From Bacillota bacterium (GTDB lineage: Bacteria; Bacillota; Clostridia; Christensenellales; UMGS416): a stretch of DNA of 64,000 nucleotides. Below the pieces are notes generated by a model. It searched no databases. It worked only from the letters and a program-made list of their open reading frames with translations, and was not told the origin of the DNA. Shown here piece by piece: positions 18,133 to 26,960 of this stretch. The position numbers were made by a program, and so were the translations under genes. How positions within the stretch are numbered: position 1 is the first letter of the stretch; each line of letters opens with the position of its first letter. The stretch is from NCBI GenBank assembly GCA_023410875.1, contig JAEYPH010000039.1, positions 1-64,000 of the forward strand, read 5' to 3'.

Positions 18133-19113
18133 TCAGCCGAAGATGTACTTCCGCAGCATCCTGCTGGACTCCACAGCGTTTCCGCCCCTGATGACTGCTT
18201 CCAACTCTGCCTCATCCATGCGCTCCACGACCCTGCCCATGGCTATGAGCCACTGAACAGATTCATCTACAGCATCACGGCCGTCTTCGCGGTAAGGGTA
18301 TTGATCCATCGAAATCCAGCCCTGGTAATCGGTGCGCTTCAGCCAATAGAGCAGTTCAATGATAGCAATGGTATTGACAGATCCGGCGATCATGTCGTCA
18401 TCCCAAAACCCATAGTTATCATTCATGTGCATATGCATCAGCTTGTCGCCGTATTTTTTAAGCACCGCCACAGATTCTGCAACGTTTTCATAAGCCACCA
18501 GCGCATGACCGTAGTCTATCGTCACACCGCAGTTCGGCTCATTGATTGCATTCACCAGCAGCAATGTGCTCGATACATTGGATGGGTAGCTCCGTATCCG
18601 AGGCTCCTTAGCCTTATATTCGATGGCGACCTTAACGTCTCGCCTGTGCCTGCAGCACTCCTTCACGCCCTGCTCAAACAAACTGCGTTCCAGCATATAG
18701 TCAGCCTGGAAGTGATAATCATAACCATCCTGCCCGGGCCACAGGCTAACCACGCCGCATCCGAGCTCGCTTGCGATATCCATAATTTCCTTCGTGTGGC
18801 TCACAGCCTCCCGCCGTATAGCAGCGTCTTTGCTGGTGAAGGCACCCCGGCCCCACTTCATCTGACCAAAATGGTCCGGGATAATGGAAACAAGCTGCAG
18901 GTTGGTACGATTCAGGTTTTCCTTAATCTGCGCGACGTTGTCTGGGCGGATGTGCCAGGTCGCAACGAGCTCCACACCTGACACATGCTCGATGGACGCG
19001 ACCCTGTCAAACATCTGCTCAATGGTATACGGGTCTGAATATCCTGTGCTCAAGTACCGGTCGCAACAGGAGCCCACATTGGAGAGTATCACCGAATAAC
19101 GAGGCTTCATCAT
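18133..19113 (-). CDS. Sugar isomerase/epimerase, xylose isomerase-like TIM barrel
   Basis: A 326-residue TIM-barrel protein. Metal ligands are suggested by IEYKAKEPR (Glu) near residue 158, TIDYGHALVA (Asp, His) near 192, MHMHMNDNYG near 221 and SMDQYPYRED near 262. The order fits the AP-endonuclease-2/xylose isomerase-like family that isomerises or epimerises free or phosphorylated sugars. GGGAGG precedes the tandem ATGs. It is the first gene of the operon containing the SGNH hydrolase and rhamnosidase, so a rhamnose or related sugar substrate is plausible. Confidence 0.8.
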   Translation of the reverse strand: MMKPRYSVILSNVGSCCDRYLSTGYSDPYTIEQMFDRVASIEHVSGVELVATWHIRPDNVAQIKENLNRTNLQLVSIIPDHFGQMKWGRGAFTSKDAAIRREAVSHTKEIMDIASELGCGVVSLWPGQDGYDYHFQADYMLERSLFEQGVKECCRHRRDVKVAIEYKAKEPRIRSYPSNVSSTLLLVNAINEPNCGVTIDYGHALVAYENVAESVAVLKKYGDKLMHMHMNDNYGFWDDDMIAGSVNTIAIIELLYWLKRTDYQGWISMDQYPYREDGRDAVDESVQWLIAMGRVVERMDEAELEAVIRGGNAVESSRMLRKYIFG

Positions 19114-19153
19114 GTCAGTCCTCCCAGTTCATTGATATCAACACGAATTTCAA

Positions 19154-19270
19154 CTATCCGTTCACACCGCAAAGCTTAATGCCCATCATAAGATACCGCT
19201 GCAGGAACAGGTACACTGTGGGGAAAGGGACGGCACCGATGAACACTTGCGTGGCCTTGTTGTCTTATAT
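19154..19270 (-). pseudogene. Relic C-terminus of a sugar ABC permease
   Basis: The minus strand reads ATQVFIGAVPFPTVYLFLQ then RYLMMGIKLCGVNG and a stop at 19154. This matches the conserved end of MalG/YtcP permeases (VFIxxIPxxxVYPFLQRYFxxGIxxGxVKG). Nothing upstream continues the gene. It is too short for function and shows that a transporter once stood at the head of the rhamnosidase operon. Confidence 0.7.
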
Positions 19271-19494
19271 CATTGGCATACTCAATCCGAACTGTCGCAA
19301 ACCATATAACCTTTACTTTGCAAGTCTTTTTCTTGTGTATACTATTTGTATAAGCACCACACAAATTCCTGTTTTATTGCGCGTTATAGCCCTCAAATAT
19401 TTAACCTATAATCTATCGTATCCATCGATTGAAGGATTTTGTCTTACGAGTCGGAATTATGATAGTTGGCTAGTAAACCCGATTATGTAGTGTG
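19271..19494. other. AT-rich stretch without gene
   Basis: No gene or clear site seen; base composition is much more AT-rich than the surrounding genes. The promoter of the isomerase operon could lie here, since minus-strand TATACT/TATAAT-like strings occur near 19340, but I could not fix a -35/-10 pair. Confidence 0.3.
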
Positions 19495-19660
19495 TTAATA
19501 ACACGCTGCTCAATCTCCCTCTCCAGCCGGCACCAGGCATTAATAACACGCCGCTCGCGCTTCCTCTCCAGTCGGTATCAGGTTGTTAATAACACGAGAC
19601 TCAATTCCCGCTCAAGGGAGCATGGATCCTCAATAATGCGAAATTGGGCTCCCCCTACCT
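19495..19660. repeat. Degenerate 45-bp tandem repeat array, copy 2
   Basis: TTAATAACACG occurs at 19495, 19540 and 19586 (spacing 45 and 46 bp), followed by an AATGCGAAATTGGG core near 19633. The first two units also share CCTCTCCAG 19-20 bp after the core. This is the clearest part of the family. From 19661 to 19876 nothing else is recognised. Confidence 0.75.
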
Positions 19661-19876
19661 ACTGGTAGAGAGAGCCGATAAATTTGCGAGAAAATTGGTT
19701 GTTACGTTGAAAATCTTGGCTATTGAAGGAAACGCAACTTAACCTCGTCACAGAGGAATTCAGCAAAACCTATTGTACAGGTTCAAACAGGTCTCTATAC
19801 TGATAGCCTTGCGACAGGCGCCGTGCCGGAAGGAAGGATTTCCATTGAGAAATCTCTTAGATGAATCTCCGCTCAT

Positions 19877-20143
19877 ATGGAACCGGAGATTGTAGTTCGC
19901 TACCACGAGATCGACAAACCGCTACAGCGAGAAATTGCGGCGATCCGACTGACCAACGGCAAGCTGATCGGACGGCTGGATGCTACGTCCCATATCCTTG
20001 ATGCCGGCGAGGTGTATTACTTCGAGGCGGTGTACGCTAAGGTGTTTCTCTGCACCGAAAGGCAGGTATACAAAACGTCGCTACGGCTGTATGATTCAAT
20101 CCCCATAGCCACTGTTTTACCTTGCAGTTTCATTCAATGGTAG
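19877..20143 (+). pseudogene. Truncated LytTR DNA-binding domain fragment
   Basis: The 88-residue frame begins EPEIVVRYHEID and contains RLTNGKLIGRLD, then VYYFEAVYAKVFLCTE, the strand pattern of the LytTR domain (a DNA-binding beta domain of response regulators). After LRLYD, at about 20091, it breaks into the unrelated tail SIPIATVLPC. The last third of the domain, with the second half of the DNA-binding sheet, is missing. The first ~10 residues of the usual protein are also absent and the upstream frame is closed. I read it as a relic. Confidence 0.65.
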
Positions 20144-20157
20144 CTATCAACGTGAGT
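20098..20157. repeat. Flank shared with window positions 1-60
   Basis: It starts at the break point of the LytTR fragment and is about three quarters identical to 1-60. See the entry at position 1. From here to 20257 no other feature is seen. Confidence 0.5.
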
Positions 20158-20257
20158 TTACTTACCTAAAATTCTATATTATTACCACAGGATGGAACGG
20201 AAGTGCTCTCTAGGTGTCATAAGTGATTCTACCCACTCACCCGGCGGGGCCTGGCGC

Positions 20258-21145
20258 TCAGCCTTTCACCGAACCCAGCACCAGTCCGGTCACAAAATAC
20301 TTCTGTAGGAACGGGTACACAGCCAGAATCGGGATCATGGACACGAACACCTTGGCCGCGTTGAAGTTCTTGCTGGCCAGATCCCTCATGCGCTGCAGCT
20401 CCTCGGGGCTCATGGTGCTCGTGTTGCGGATCTCCACAACCAGCTGCTGCAGGTAGGATTGCAACGGCAGGTTCTCCGAGTGGTTCATGTATATTATACC
20501 ATCAAAGAATGCGTTCCAGTGCCCCACGATGCTGAAAAGCGTGACCGTGGCGATGGAGGGCCCCGCCAGCGGTATGAAGATGCGCACCAGGATCGTCCAC
20601 GGGCTGGCGCCGTCGATGCGGGCGGCTTCCTCCAGCTCGTCGGGCAGGCTCTTGAAGTAGTTCATCAGTATGATCACATTGAAGATGGGCACCGCGCCGG
20701 GCAGCACCAGCGCCCAGATCGTGTCCAGCATCTTCAGGTTGTTGATGAGCAGATAGCTGGGGATCAGCCCGCCGCCGAACAGCATGGAGAATGCAAGGTA
20801 CCACATGTACGCGTTGCGCTGGGGGAACACGCGGGTGCTCTTGGACAACGGATAGGCCATCAGAATGGTCAGCACCAGGTTGATGCCGCCACCCAGCAGC
20901 ACGCGGTACACCGAGTTGGCAAAGGAGCGGAAGAACTGCTGATCCTCCAGAATCGCATGGTAGGCGGCCAGCGTGAAGTTGACCGGCCAAAAGGTGACCA
21001 TACCCGCCATGGCTGCGGCCTTGTCGGAAAAGGAGATGGCGATGGTGTTCACGATGGGCAGCAGGCATACCGCCGTGAGCAAAACCAGTATGGCGATGAT
21101 GACGACATGGATCGCCTTGGCCGACACGCTCTTGTTCTCGATCAT
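20258..21145 (-). CDS. Sugar ABC importer permease, YtcP/MalG type
   Basis: A 295-residue membrane permease with six helices. The EAA loop is EEAARIDGASPWTILVRIFIP; the end is KYFVTGLVLGSVKG. The ATG at 21145 is chosen because AAGGAGACC precedes it; the frame is open further upstream but overlaps the LplB gene and has unlikely composition. It is the last gene of an operon of four (DUF5054 protein, binding protein, LplB, YtcP). Confidence 0.93.
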   Translation of the reverse strand: MIENKSVSAKAIHVVIIAILVLLTAVCLLPIVNTIAISFSDKAAAMAGMVTFWPVNFTLAAYHAILEDQQFFRSFANSVYRVLLGGGINLVLTILMAYPLSKSTRVFPQRNAYMWYLAFSMLFGGGLIPSYLLINNLKMLDTIWALVLPGAVPIFNVIILMNYFKSLPDELEEAARIDGASPWTILVRIFIPLAGPSIATVTLFSIVGHWNAFFDGIIYMNHSENLPLQSYLQQLVVEIRNTSTMSPEELQRMRDLASKNFNAAKVFVSMIPILAVYPFLQKYFVTGLVLGSVKG

Positions 21146-21155
21146 TTCGGTCTCC

Positions 21156-22094
21156 TTAAAAAATTCGGTATCCGGCAAAGCGGTTCGCCAGATAGTAGGA
21201 CAGTACGATGAGCACGATGCTGACCAGCGACTTGAGCAGGCCCACCGCCGTGCCCAGGCTGAACTGCATCTCCACCAGACCCATGCGGTACACATAGGTG
21301 TCGATGATGTCTCCGGTGCGGTAGACCAGCGGGTTGTACATGTTGAACACCTGGTCGAACCCGGCGTTGAGCACATGGCCCAGGCTCAGCGTGGTCATCA
21401 GCACAATCGTGGGCACAAGGCTTGGGAAAGTCACGTGCAGCAGCTGCTTCCAGCGCCCGGCGCCGTCGATGGACGCGGCCTCATAGAGGTTTGGGTCGAT
21501 GGCGGTCAGCGCCGCCAGATAGATGATGGCGCCATATCCGAATTCCTTCCAGAGCTCCGTGCCGATCAGAATGGGGCGGAACCACTTGTTGCTGGCCATG
21601 AACATGATCTTCTCCATGCCGAAACGCTCCAGCATGGTGTTGATGATGCCGTCCAGCGAGAACATGGAGACGAACATACCGCCCAGTATGACCCAGGACA
21701 AAAAGTGCGGCATATAGACAACCGTTTGCACAATCCGCTTGAAGTGCTTGTTGACTGCTTCGTTGAGCAGCAGCGCGAAGATCACCGGGATGACGATGCC
21801 CAGCAGGATCTTGCTCACGGCGATGATGACGGTGTTGGATAGCACCTGCATGCTGTCGGGGATCAGAAACATGTAGGCGAAGTTGGCCAGACCCACCCAT
21901 TTGGAGCCCAGCATGCCCTTGGCGGGCACGTAGTTCTGGAATGCGATGACCAGGCCGAACAGCGGGATCGTCGCAAAGATGAACAGCAGCACCACGCCCG
22001 GCAGCATCATGATGTTGTAACTGAGAATATCGAGATTTTTACGCGAGGCGGGGCTTTTTTTCAGGGAGGGCTCTAGCTTGCTCTTGGCTAACAT
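21156..22094 (-). CDS. Sugar ABC importer permease, LplB/MalF type
   Basis: A 312-residue permease. The N-terminal cytoplasmic tail is Lys/Ser-rich, helix 1 is NIMMLPGVVLLFIFATIP, and the EAA loop reads YEAASIDGAGRWKQLLHVTFP. It ends LANRFAGYRIF, the usual LplB end. AAAGGAC-type spacing precedes the ATG. It lies 88 bp after the binding protein gene and 10 bp before its partner. Confidence 0.93.
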   Translation of the reverse strand: MLAKSKLEPSLKKSPASRKNLDILSYNIMMLPGVVLLFIFATIPLFGLVIAFQNYVPAKGMLGSKWVGLANFAYMFLIPDSMQVLSNTVIIAVSKILLGIVIPVIFALLLNEAVNKHFKRIVQTVVYMPHFLSWVILGGMFVSMFSLDGIINTMLERFGMEKIMFMASNKWFRPILIGTELWKEFGYGAIIYLAALTAIDPNLYEAASIDGAGRWKQLLHVTFPSLVPTIVLMTTLSLGHVLNAGFDQVFNMYNPLVYRTGDIIDTYVYRMGLVEMQFSLGTAVGLLKSLVSIVLIVLSYYLANRFAGYRIF

Positions 22095-22182
22095 GGGAAG
22101 TCCTTTCGGCAGCTTGGGTTGGAAACATCAGATCTGCCGCCGAAGCGGCAGATCTGATGCATGCGTGAACAGAAAGTGTGAA

Positions 22183-23889
22183 TTACTTGCCAGCCGTAAT
22201 TTCGTCCAGGATCTCCTGGCCGCCGGCGGCGTTCCACTGGGTCACGAAGGTGTCAAAGGCATCGATGGGCTTTTCCCCCATGATGATCTGCAGGATGGTC
22301 TCGGTCTCCATCTTCTTGAGGTTGGACCACTTGGTCTCCATGGCGGGCGTGGTGCCGAAGAATGCCGTGGTCACGAACTCCACATTGCTGTCACCGGCGG
22401 CCTTGGGGCCCATGGTGCGGGCGATATCCAGCATAAAGTTGTTGATGTCCTTCTTGGGATCCTTGCGGTTGGCCATGATCTGCGGAACTTCGCCGGCGAA
22501 CATCTGGTACTTGAGCACGCTGGTGTCGCCGGCGGCGGCGATGGCGTTCTCGATGTCGGCGACGCCGCGCACGACGATGTCAGGATAGTTGATTTCGATG
22601 GCGATGGGCATGTAGCCCCAGCCCAGACCGGCGTGGTTCTTCTGCCAGTCGGCATAGGCGGCTGCGCCGTCGCCGTTGCCGCGCAGCACGTCATAGCTGC
22701 CATTGAGGGCCTTGACGATGGCTTCGGGGTGCTCATAGCCCTTGCGGACGATCAGGATGGCCTGCAGAGGGTCGTTGGTGGGCGTGGTCAGCTTGCCCTG
22801 GGCGTTCACGGGGGAGGACAGCGCAATCCATTCGGCCTCGGGGTGGTTCGTGATCGAGTTGACCACGCCGCCGGCCGGCCACCACACGCTAAAGAACATG
22901 CCCAGCTTGCCTGCGGCCAGCAGAGCGTCGCGATCCTCGCCCTTGCGGATGGCGAATTCCTTATCCAGAATGCCCTGGCTGTAGGCGTCGCGCAGCTTGG
23001 TCAGCGCGTCCTTCATCTGGGGCTGCACCGAGCCATATGCGACCTTGCCGTCCACGGTGATCCAGGATCCGGGATAAGCGCCGAAGGCGTTGAACATCGT
23101 GTCCAGACCGCCCCAGGAGTTGTAGCCCAGGTAAACGGTGTCGGGGCCGGTCAGGCCCACGGTGGCACCCTTGCCGTTTTGGCCGGGGTCCTGCTCCATG
23201 AAGGCCTTGGCGACGTTCAGGATGTCGTCCACGGTCTTGGGCTCCTGCAGGCCCAGCTTGTCCAGCCAGTCCTTGCGGATCCACAGCACGTTGTGGCAGT
23301 GGGTCAGGCTGGGGGAGGGAATGCCCATCAGCATGCCGTCCACGGTCACTTCCTTGAACAGCGCCTCGCCGTTCACGTCCAGCTGTTCCTTGAGGAACGG
23401 GGAGATGCACTTGTCATAGGCTTCGGTCATGTCTGCCACGAGGTTGTTATCCAGCAACTGCTTGAACACCTTGCGGTTGACGACCATGATGTCGGGGATC
23501 TCACCGGCGGCGATGGACAGGGAGACCTTCTGGTCATAGTTGGCGGAGTCCACTTCCCAGGCCACCTTGGTCTCGATGTTGAACTTTTCCTTGACGTAGT
23601 CCACAAAGGGGTTCTTTTCGTAGGTGATGTCGTTTTCACTGGTCACCTTGCTGACACCTTTGGTGAAGGTCACGGTTTCCGCATAAGGTGTGTAGGGATC
23701 CCACACCGCGTCGGCGGCAGCGGTCTGGGAAGGCGGCGCCACGCTCTCCTGCGGCGCGCTGGCTTCCGTGCTCGGGCTCGGGGTCGCTTGGGCAGAGGCC
23801 GGTGCGGATGCGGCGGGTGTGCCGGCGCAACCCGTCAGGGCTGCGATAGTCATCACCGCGATCAACAGGGCCAACCACTTGCTTTTCAT
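22183..23889 (-). CDS. Sugar ABC importer, solute-binding lipoprotein (LplA-like)
   Basis: A 568-residue extracellular lipoprotein. The signal peptide ends in the lipobox ALTGCAG, followed by an Ala/Ser/Pro linker. The mature part has the periplasmic-binding fold of family 1, with LWIRKDWLDKLGLQEPKTVDD and the C-terminal IIMGEKPIDAFDTFVTQW stretch typical of LplA proteins (DUF3502-less branch). The ATG at 23889 follows GGAGGATC. It is probably the ligand sensor of the importer whose expression the adjacent two-component system controls. Confidence 0.92.
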   Translation of the reverse strand: MKSKWLALLIAVMTIAALTGCAGTPAASAPASAQATPSPSTEASAPQESVAPPSQTAAADAVWDPYTPYAETVTFTKGVSKVTSENDITYEKNPFVDYVKEKFNIETKVAWEVDSANYDQKVSLSIAAGEIPDIMVVNRKVFKQLLDNNLVADMTEAYDKCISPFLKEQLDVNGEALFKEVTVDGMLMGIPSPSLTHCHNVLWIRKDWLDKLGLQEPKTVDDILNVAKAFMEQDPGQNGKGATVGLTGPDTVYLGYNSWGGLDTMFNAFGAYPGSWITVDGKVAYGSVQPQMKDALTKLRDAYSQGILDKEFAIRKGEDRDALLAAGKLGMFFSVWWPAGGVVNSITNHPEAEWIALSSPVNAQGKLTTPTNDPLQAILIVRKGYEHPEAIVKALNGSYDVLRGNGDGAAAYADWQKNHAGLGWGYMPIAIEINYPDIVVRGVADIENAIAAAGDTSVLKYQMFAGEVPQIMANRKDPKKDINNFMLDIARTMGPKAAGDSNVEFVTTAFFGTTPAMETKWSNLKKMETETILQIIMGEKPIDAFDTFVTQWNAAGGQEILDEITAGK

Positions 23890-24035
23890 TACAGATCCTC
23901 CTTTTTTACCTTGCCTTTGCCATTTAAGCAAATTGCATAGTAAAAGCATATAATCTTGGGCTAATTGTGGAAATAACAAAAAACTCAGAATCGTGACAGT
24001 TATTTCATCACTCTAAATCCATGCATTCCGTGCCG

Positions 24036-25967
24036 TCACACGGGCCGTATCACGAAGCGGAAGCGGGCGTCCTGATCATACCACAGCGGGAAGTTCGTGT
24101 TCCAAAAGTTGTTATACAGATTGAAGTTCACGCCGTTGGAAGCGTCGCCGTCGCCATCTCCAAAGGCCCACAGCGCCGGCTCGCCGATGTTCACCAGCGC
24201 CGTGTCCAGCGTCTCCAGCGTCATCTCATCATAGCGCAGGCCGAAGTCAGTCGCGTGCATCTTGAGGTTGCCGTGCCGGACCACCTGCTTGGGGTCGATC
24301 CACTCGCCCAGCTTGCTGACGCGGCAACCGGCAGCCGGGGGGTTCATGCCCAGCCATAGCGCCTCGGACACGCGGCTGGCGGGCTTGCCCCACCACGCGA
24401 AATCCAGCAGCACGGCGTCGCCCTGGGGCCGCACCCGCAGCATCAGGCGCTGGGGGCAGCCATACAGCCGCGTGGCGTCGGCGTGCACCTCCAGCATGGC
24501 GATGGTCTCCTGCTCGTTGACGAATACGCCCTTAAGCGTGGCGGCACAGCTTTGATAGCGGTCGATGGCTTTCTCCGACCCCAGCTTGTTGAAATCGTCA
24601 AAGGCCAATTCCCGCAGCTCGGGGTAATGGCGTACGTCCATGTAGCGCCGGCAGAACTCGTCGGTCTGCTCGCGGGAATAGGCCTCATAGCGGAACACGC
24701 CCAGGCGATGGCCGGCGTCGGCGGCGTGGAGGGCGCCCCGGGAGAGCGTGGAGAGTGCGCCGTCGCCGTCAAAACCGACGCTCCAGCCGCCGATGTTCAG
24801 CACGGCCTGTGGGTCCTGCACGCGGCGATAGGCGCTGGTGTCCGGCACGGGCACGCTGCATTCGCCGATGGCGCGCTGCGCCTGGTCTCGCGGTTCGCCG
24901 TGCAGTGCGTCCACCGCCTGGGCGATGTAGCCGCGTTGCTCCCGCCAGGAGTCCTCCAGGCGCTGATAGCCCGGTGTGGGGCGCACCTTCTCGAATTCCG
25001 TGCGCACATAATGCTCGTGATCGCCCAACTGGGCCTTGAAATCCAGCCCCCAGGTGTGTTCTGCGATGCTGAGGAGAGGCAGATCCACCGCTTCTCTTTG
25101 GGATGCTTCCCACTGGCGGCGCAGGCGCAGCAGCGCGCGGTATTGGCTCACTTTGCCGGGATCCGTGGCCATGCCGTGTATCCAGGAATCGCCGATTTCG
25201 TCGGTGACCACGGGCAAGCTGTCGCGGATGCGCCGGATGGCCGTCACGATGTCGTTGAGGGTGCCGGCGCGCAACGTGGCCCCCGGGTGCTCCCGGCGCA
25301 TCTGCTCGTACATCTGCAGGATGGGCTGCGCCGATTGCGGGCCATTGTTGTCGCCGGTATGGGCAAAGTAGATGGCGGTATCCGTGCCGGGGATCTCGGT
25401 GTAGCGGCCGTAGCCGAAGTTGTACATGACGACGATCTCCTCGCCGCCGGGCGCGCGCCATCGGAACAGCGGTGGGACGTCGGGGGAGACCGAAACCGGA
25501 TTGACGCCGATGTGCAGAAATTCGATGCCCGCGCGGGCCAGCAGCGGCACCATGGCCCTGGTGTGGCCGGGCACATCGGTCAGCTTGGCGGCCACGGTGT
25601 GCTTGCCAAAGCGTTGGTCCAGCCTTTGGGAAATGCTCAGGCCATATTCGAAAAGCTCCCGGTCCATAAGCTCGGTGTGGGTCGTGAAGGGCAGCCCGTG
25701 CCAGGCGATGTCCCCGGCCTCGATGGCCCGCTCCATGTCCCGCCGGCCCTCGGGCCAGGCGCTGCGCAGGTATTCGTCCACGAGCCACGAGCCCGTGGTC
25801 CAGATAAAGCGGTCTTGCCCCCCGGCCTCCCGCAGTTCCCGCGCCAGCTTCATTGCCTGGGGAATATAAGTTTGAATATAACGCTCCCGCACGTTCTTCG
25901 CAAAGTCCGTATAGCCGATGTCCAGATGGGTTTTGAACAGGAAAAGGATCTCTTTGATGGTACTCAC
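24036..25967 (-). CDS. DUF5054 protein, GH38-like glycosidase
   Basis: A 643-residue cytoplasmic protein. FLFKTHLDIGYTDF at the N-terminus is the hallmark of the DUF5054 family, whose fold resembles the GH38 alpha-mannosidase catalytic domain: His-X-Asp here matches the zinc-binding HxD of GH38. LTDVPGHTRAMVPLL near residue 130 corresponds to the PDxFGH nucleophile region. The C-terminal half (GWSVGFDGDGALSTL and onwards) is a beta-sandwich. I start it at GTG 25967, because AAAGGGGAAC precedes it and the conserved block begins at once; the open frame upstream crosses the promoter region. It heads the importer operon and faces the regulator gene. The substrate is unknown. Confidence 0.85.
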   Translation of the reverse strand: MSTIKEILFLFKTHLDIGYTDFAKNVRERYIQTYIPQAMKLARELREAGGQDRFIWTTGSWLVDEYLRSAWPEGRRDMERAIEAGDIAWHGLPFTTHTELMDRELFEYGLSISQRLDQRFGKHTVAAKLTDVPGHTRAMVPLLARAGIEFLHIGVNPVSVSPDVPPLFRWRAPGGEEIVVMYNFGYGRYTEIPGTDTAIYFAHTGDNNGPQSAQPILQMYEQMRREHPGATLRAGTLNDIVTAIRRIRDSLPVVTDEIGDSWIHGMATDPGKVSQYRALLRLRRQWEASQREAVDLPLLSIAEHTWGLDFKAQLGDHEHYVRTEFEKVRPTPGYQRLEDSWREQRGYIAQAVDALHGEPRDQAQRAIGECSVPVPDTSAYRRVQDPQAVLNIGGWSVGFDGDGALSTLSRGALHAADAGHRLGVFRYEAYSREQTDEFCRRYMDVRHYPELRELAFDDFNKLGSEKAIDRYQSCAATLKGVFVNEQETIAMLEVHADATRLYGCPQRLMLRVRPQGDAVLLDFAWWGKPASRVSEALWLGMNPPAAGCRVSKLGEWIDPKQVVRHGNLKMHATDFGLRYDEMTLETLDTALVNIGEPALWAFGDGDGDASNGVNFNLYNNFWNTNFPLWYDQDARFRFVIRPV

Positions 25968-26180
25968 GTTGTTCCCCTTTCGGTATATAATGGAGGGCGA
26001 ATCCCAAGCGGTACCATTATAATCAGGCGCGGGGCTTGCCCATATCATAAAAAATTCAGAAATATATAACATAAACATGAAATATATCAAATACCCGGCA
26101 CGTGAAAAACTGTATATAATAACCGAATGAACCCGCTGGGGCAGCGGCAAAGTGCCCGTGTGATCGCAAAGAGGTGGAGG
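25968..26180. promoter_or_regulatory. Divergent control region of the DUF5054 operon and the two-component system
   Basis: AT-rich region with a TATAAT on plus at 26115-26120 for the regulator genes, and TATAAT on minus at 26016-26021 for the DUF5054 gene. Neither has a good -35 at 17 bp, so activator help would be expected. Confidence 0.4.
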
Positions 26181-26960
26181 ATGGTTCAGGTTGTCATCGT
26201 GGACGACGAGGAAATAGAGCGCAACGGGCTGGAATTCCTGCTGCAGCGCTGCGAGCACCCGATGCAGATCCATAAGATGTGCAACGGCAGCGAGGCGCTG
26301 GAATTTCTGCGGCGGCGGCAAGCAGATCTCGTCATCACCGATATCAAGATGCCCTTTATGGATGGTCTGGCGCTGTGCCGCGAGGCGAGAGCCCTCTATC
26401 CGGACATCCATCTGTTGATTTCATCCGGCTACGGCGAGTTTGAGTTCGCTCAGCAGGCCATACAGGTCAAGGTGGACGATTACATCCTTAAGCCCGTGAT
26501 CGTGGAACACTTCTATCGCACCGTCGAGGGCATCTTGCGTTCGCTGCAAGAGGACCGCACCAAACAGCGCAGGCGCACCCCCCGCCTGCAGGAGGCCGCA
26601 CTGCCCGAGGACGAGCAGGACACCGCCCGCAAGAAGGCCATCCAACTGGCCATGCAGCTGATCCACGAAAACCATCACCGTGACATAAGCCTCGAGTGGA
26701 TCGCCCAGCAGATTTATCTGTCTCCCGGTTATTTAAGCGGCTTGTTCCACAAGGAGACCGGCTACAGCGTGATACAGTACATCACGCTGTGCCGCATGGA
26801 GAAGGCCAGAGAGTATCTGACGCAGACCAACATGAAGATCGTGGACATCGCCCGGCGCGTGGGCTACAGCAACTCTTCCTACTTCTGCCTGCAGTTCCGC
26901 AAGTATTACGGGGTGACCGCCGTGCAGATGCGCGAAGGAAAGGACGCCGACGCCGGATGA
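26181..26960 (+). CDS. AraC-type response regulator (YesN-like)
   Basis: A 259-residue two-component regulator. The receiver domain starts VQVVIVDDEE with the acidic pair; the phosphoacceptor aspartate is in DLVITDIKMPFMDG near residue 54, and the lysine is in YILKPV near 104. The C-terminal ~105 residues form an AraC double helix-turn-helix (YLSPGYLSGLFHKETG, then MKIVDIARRVGYSNSSYF). The ATG at 26181 follows AGAGGTGG. The kinase gene overlaps its stop by 4 nt. It likely activates the divergent DUF5054/importer operon when its ligand is present. Confidence 0.95.
   Translation: MVQVVIVDDEEIERNGLEFLLQRCEHPMQIHKMCNGSEALEFLRRRQADLVITDIKMPFMDGLALCREARALYPDIHLLISSGYGEFEFAQQAIQVKVDDYILKPVIVEHFYRTVEGILRSLQEDRTKQRRRTPRLQEAALPEDEQDTARKKAIQLAMQLIHENHHRDISLEWIAQQIYLSPGYLSGLFHKETGYSVIQYITLCRMEKAREYLTQTNMKIVDIARRVGYSNSSYFCLQFRKYYGVTAVQMREGKDADAG

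Noticed and set aside
19495..19660. Possible CRISPR array because of the regular spacing
   Set aside because: Cores are only 11-16 bp, strongly diverged, and the intervening parts are partly similar to each other; no cas genes are nearby.
22078..23940. Long plus-strand open frame (620 codons) over the binding protein gene
   Set aside because: It is the antisense shadow of a well-supported lipoprotein gene; it has no ribosome binding site and no family-like segments. High GC at third positions keeps antisense frames open here.
24483..26069. Plus-strand open frame of 528 codons across the DUF5054 gene
   Set aside because: Antisense shadow of a gene with clear GH38-like motifs.
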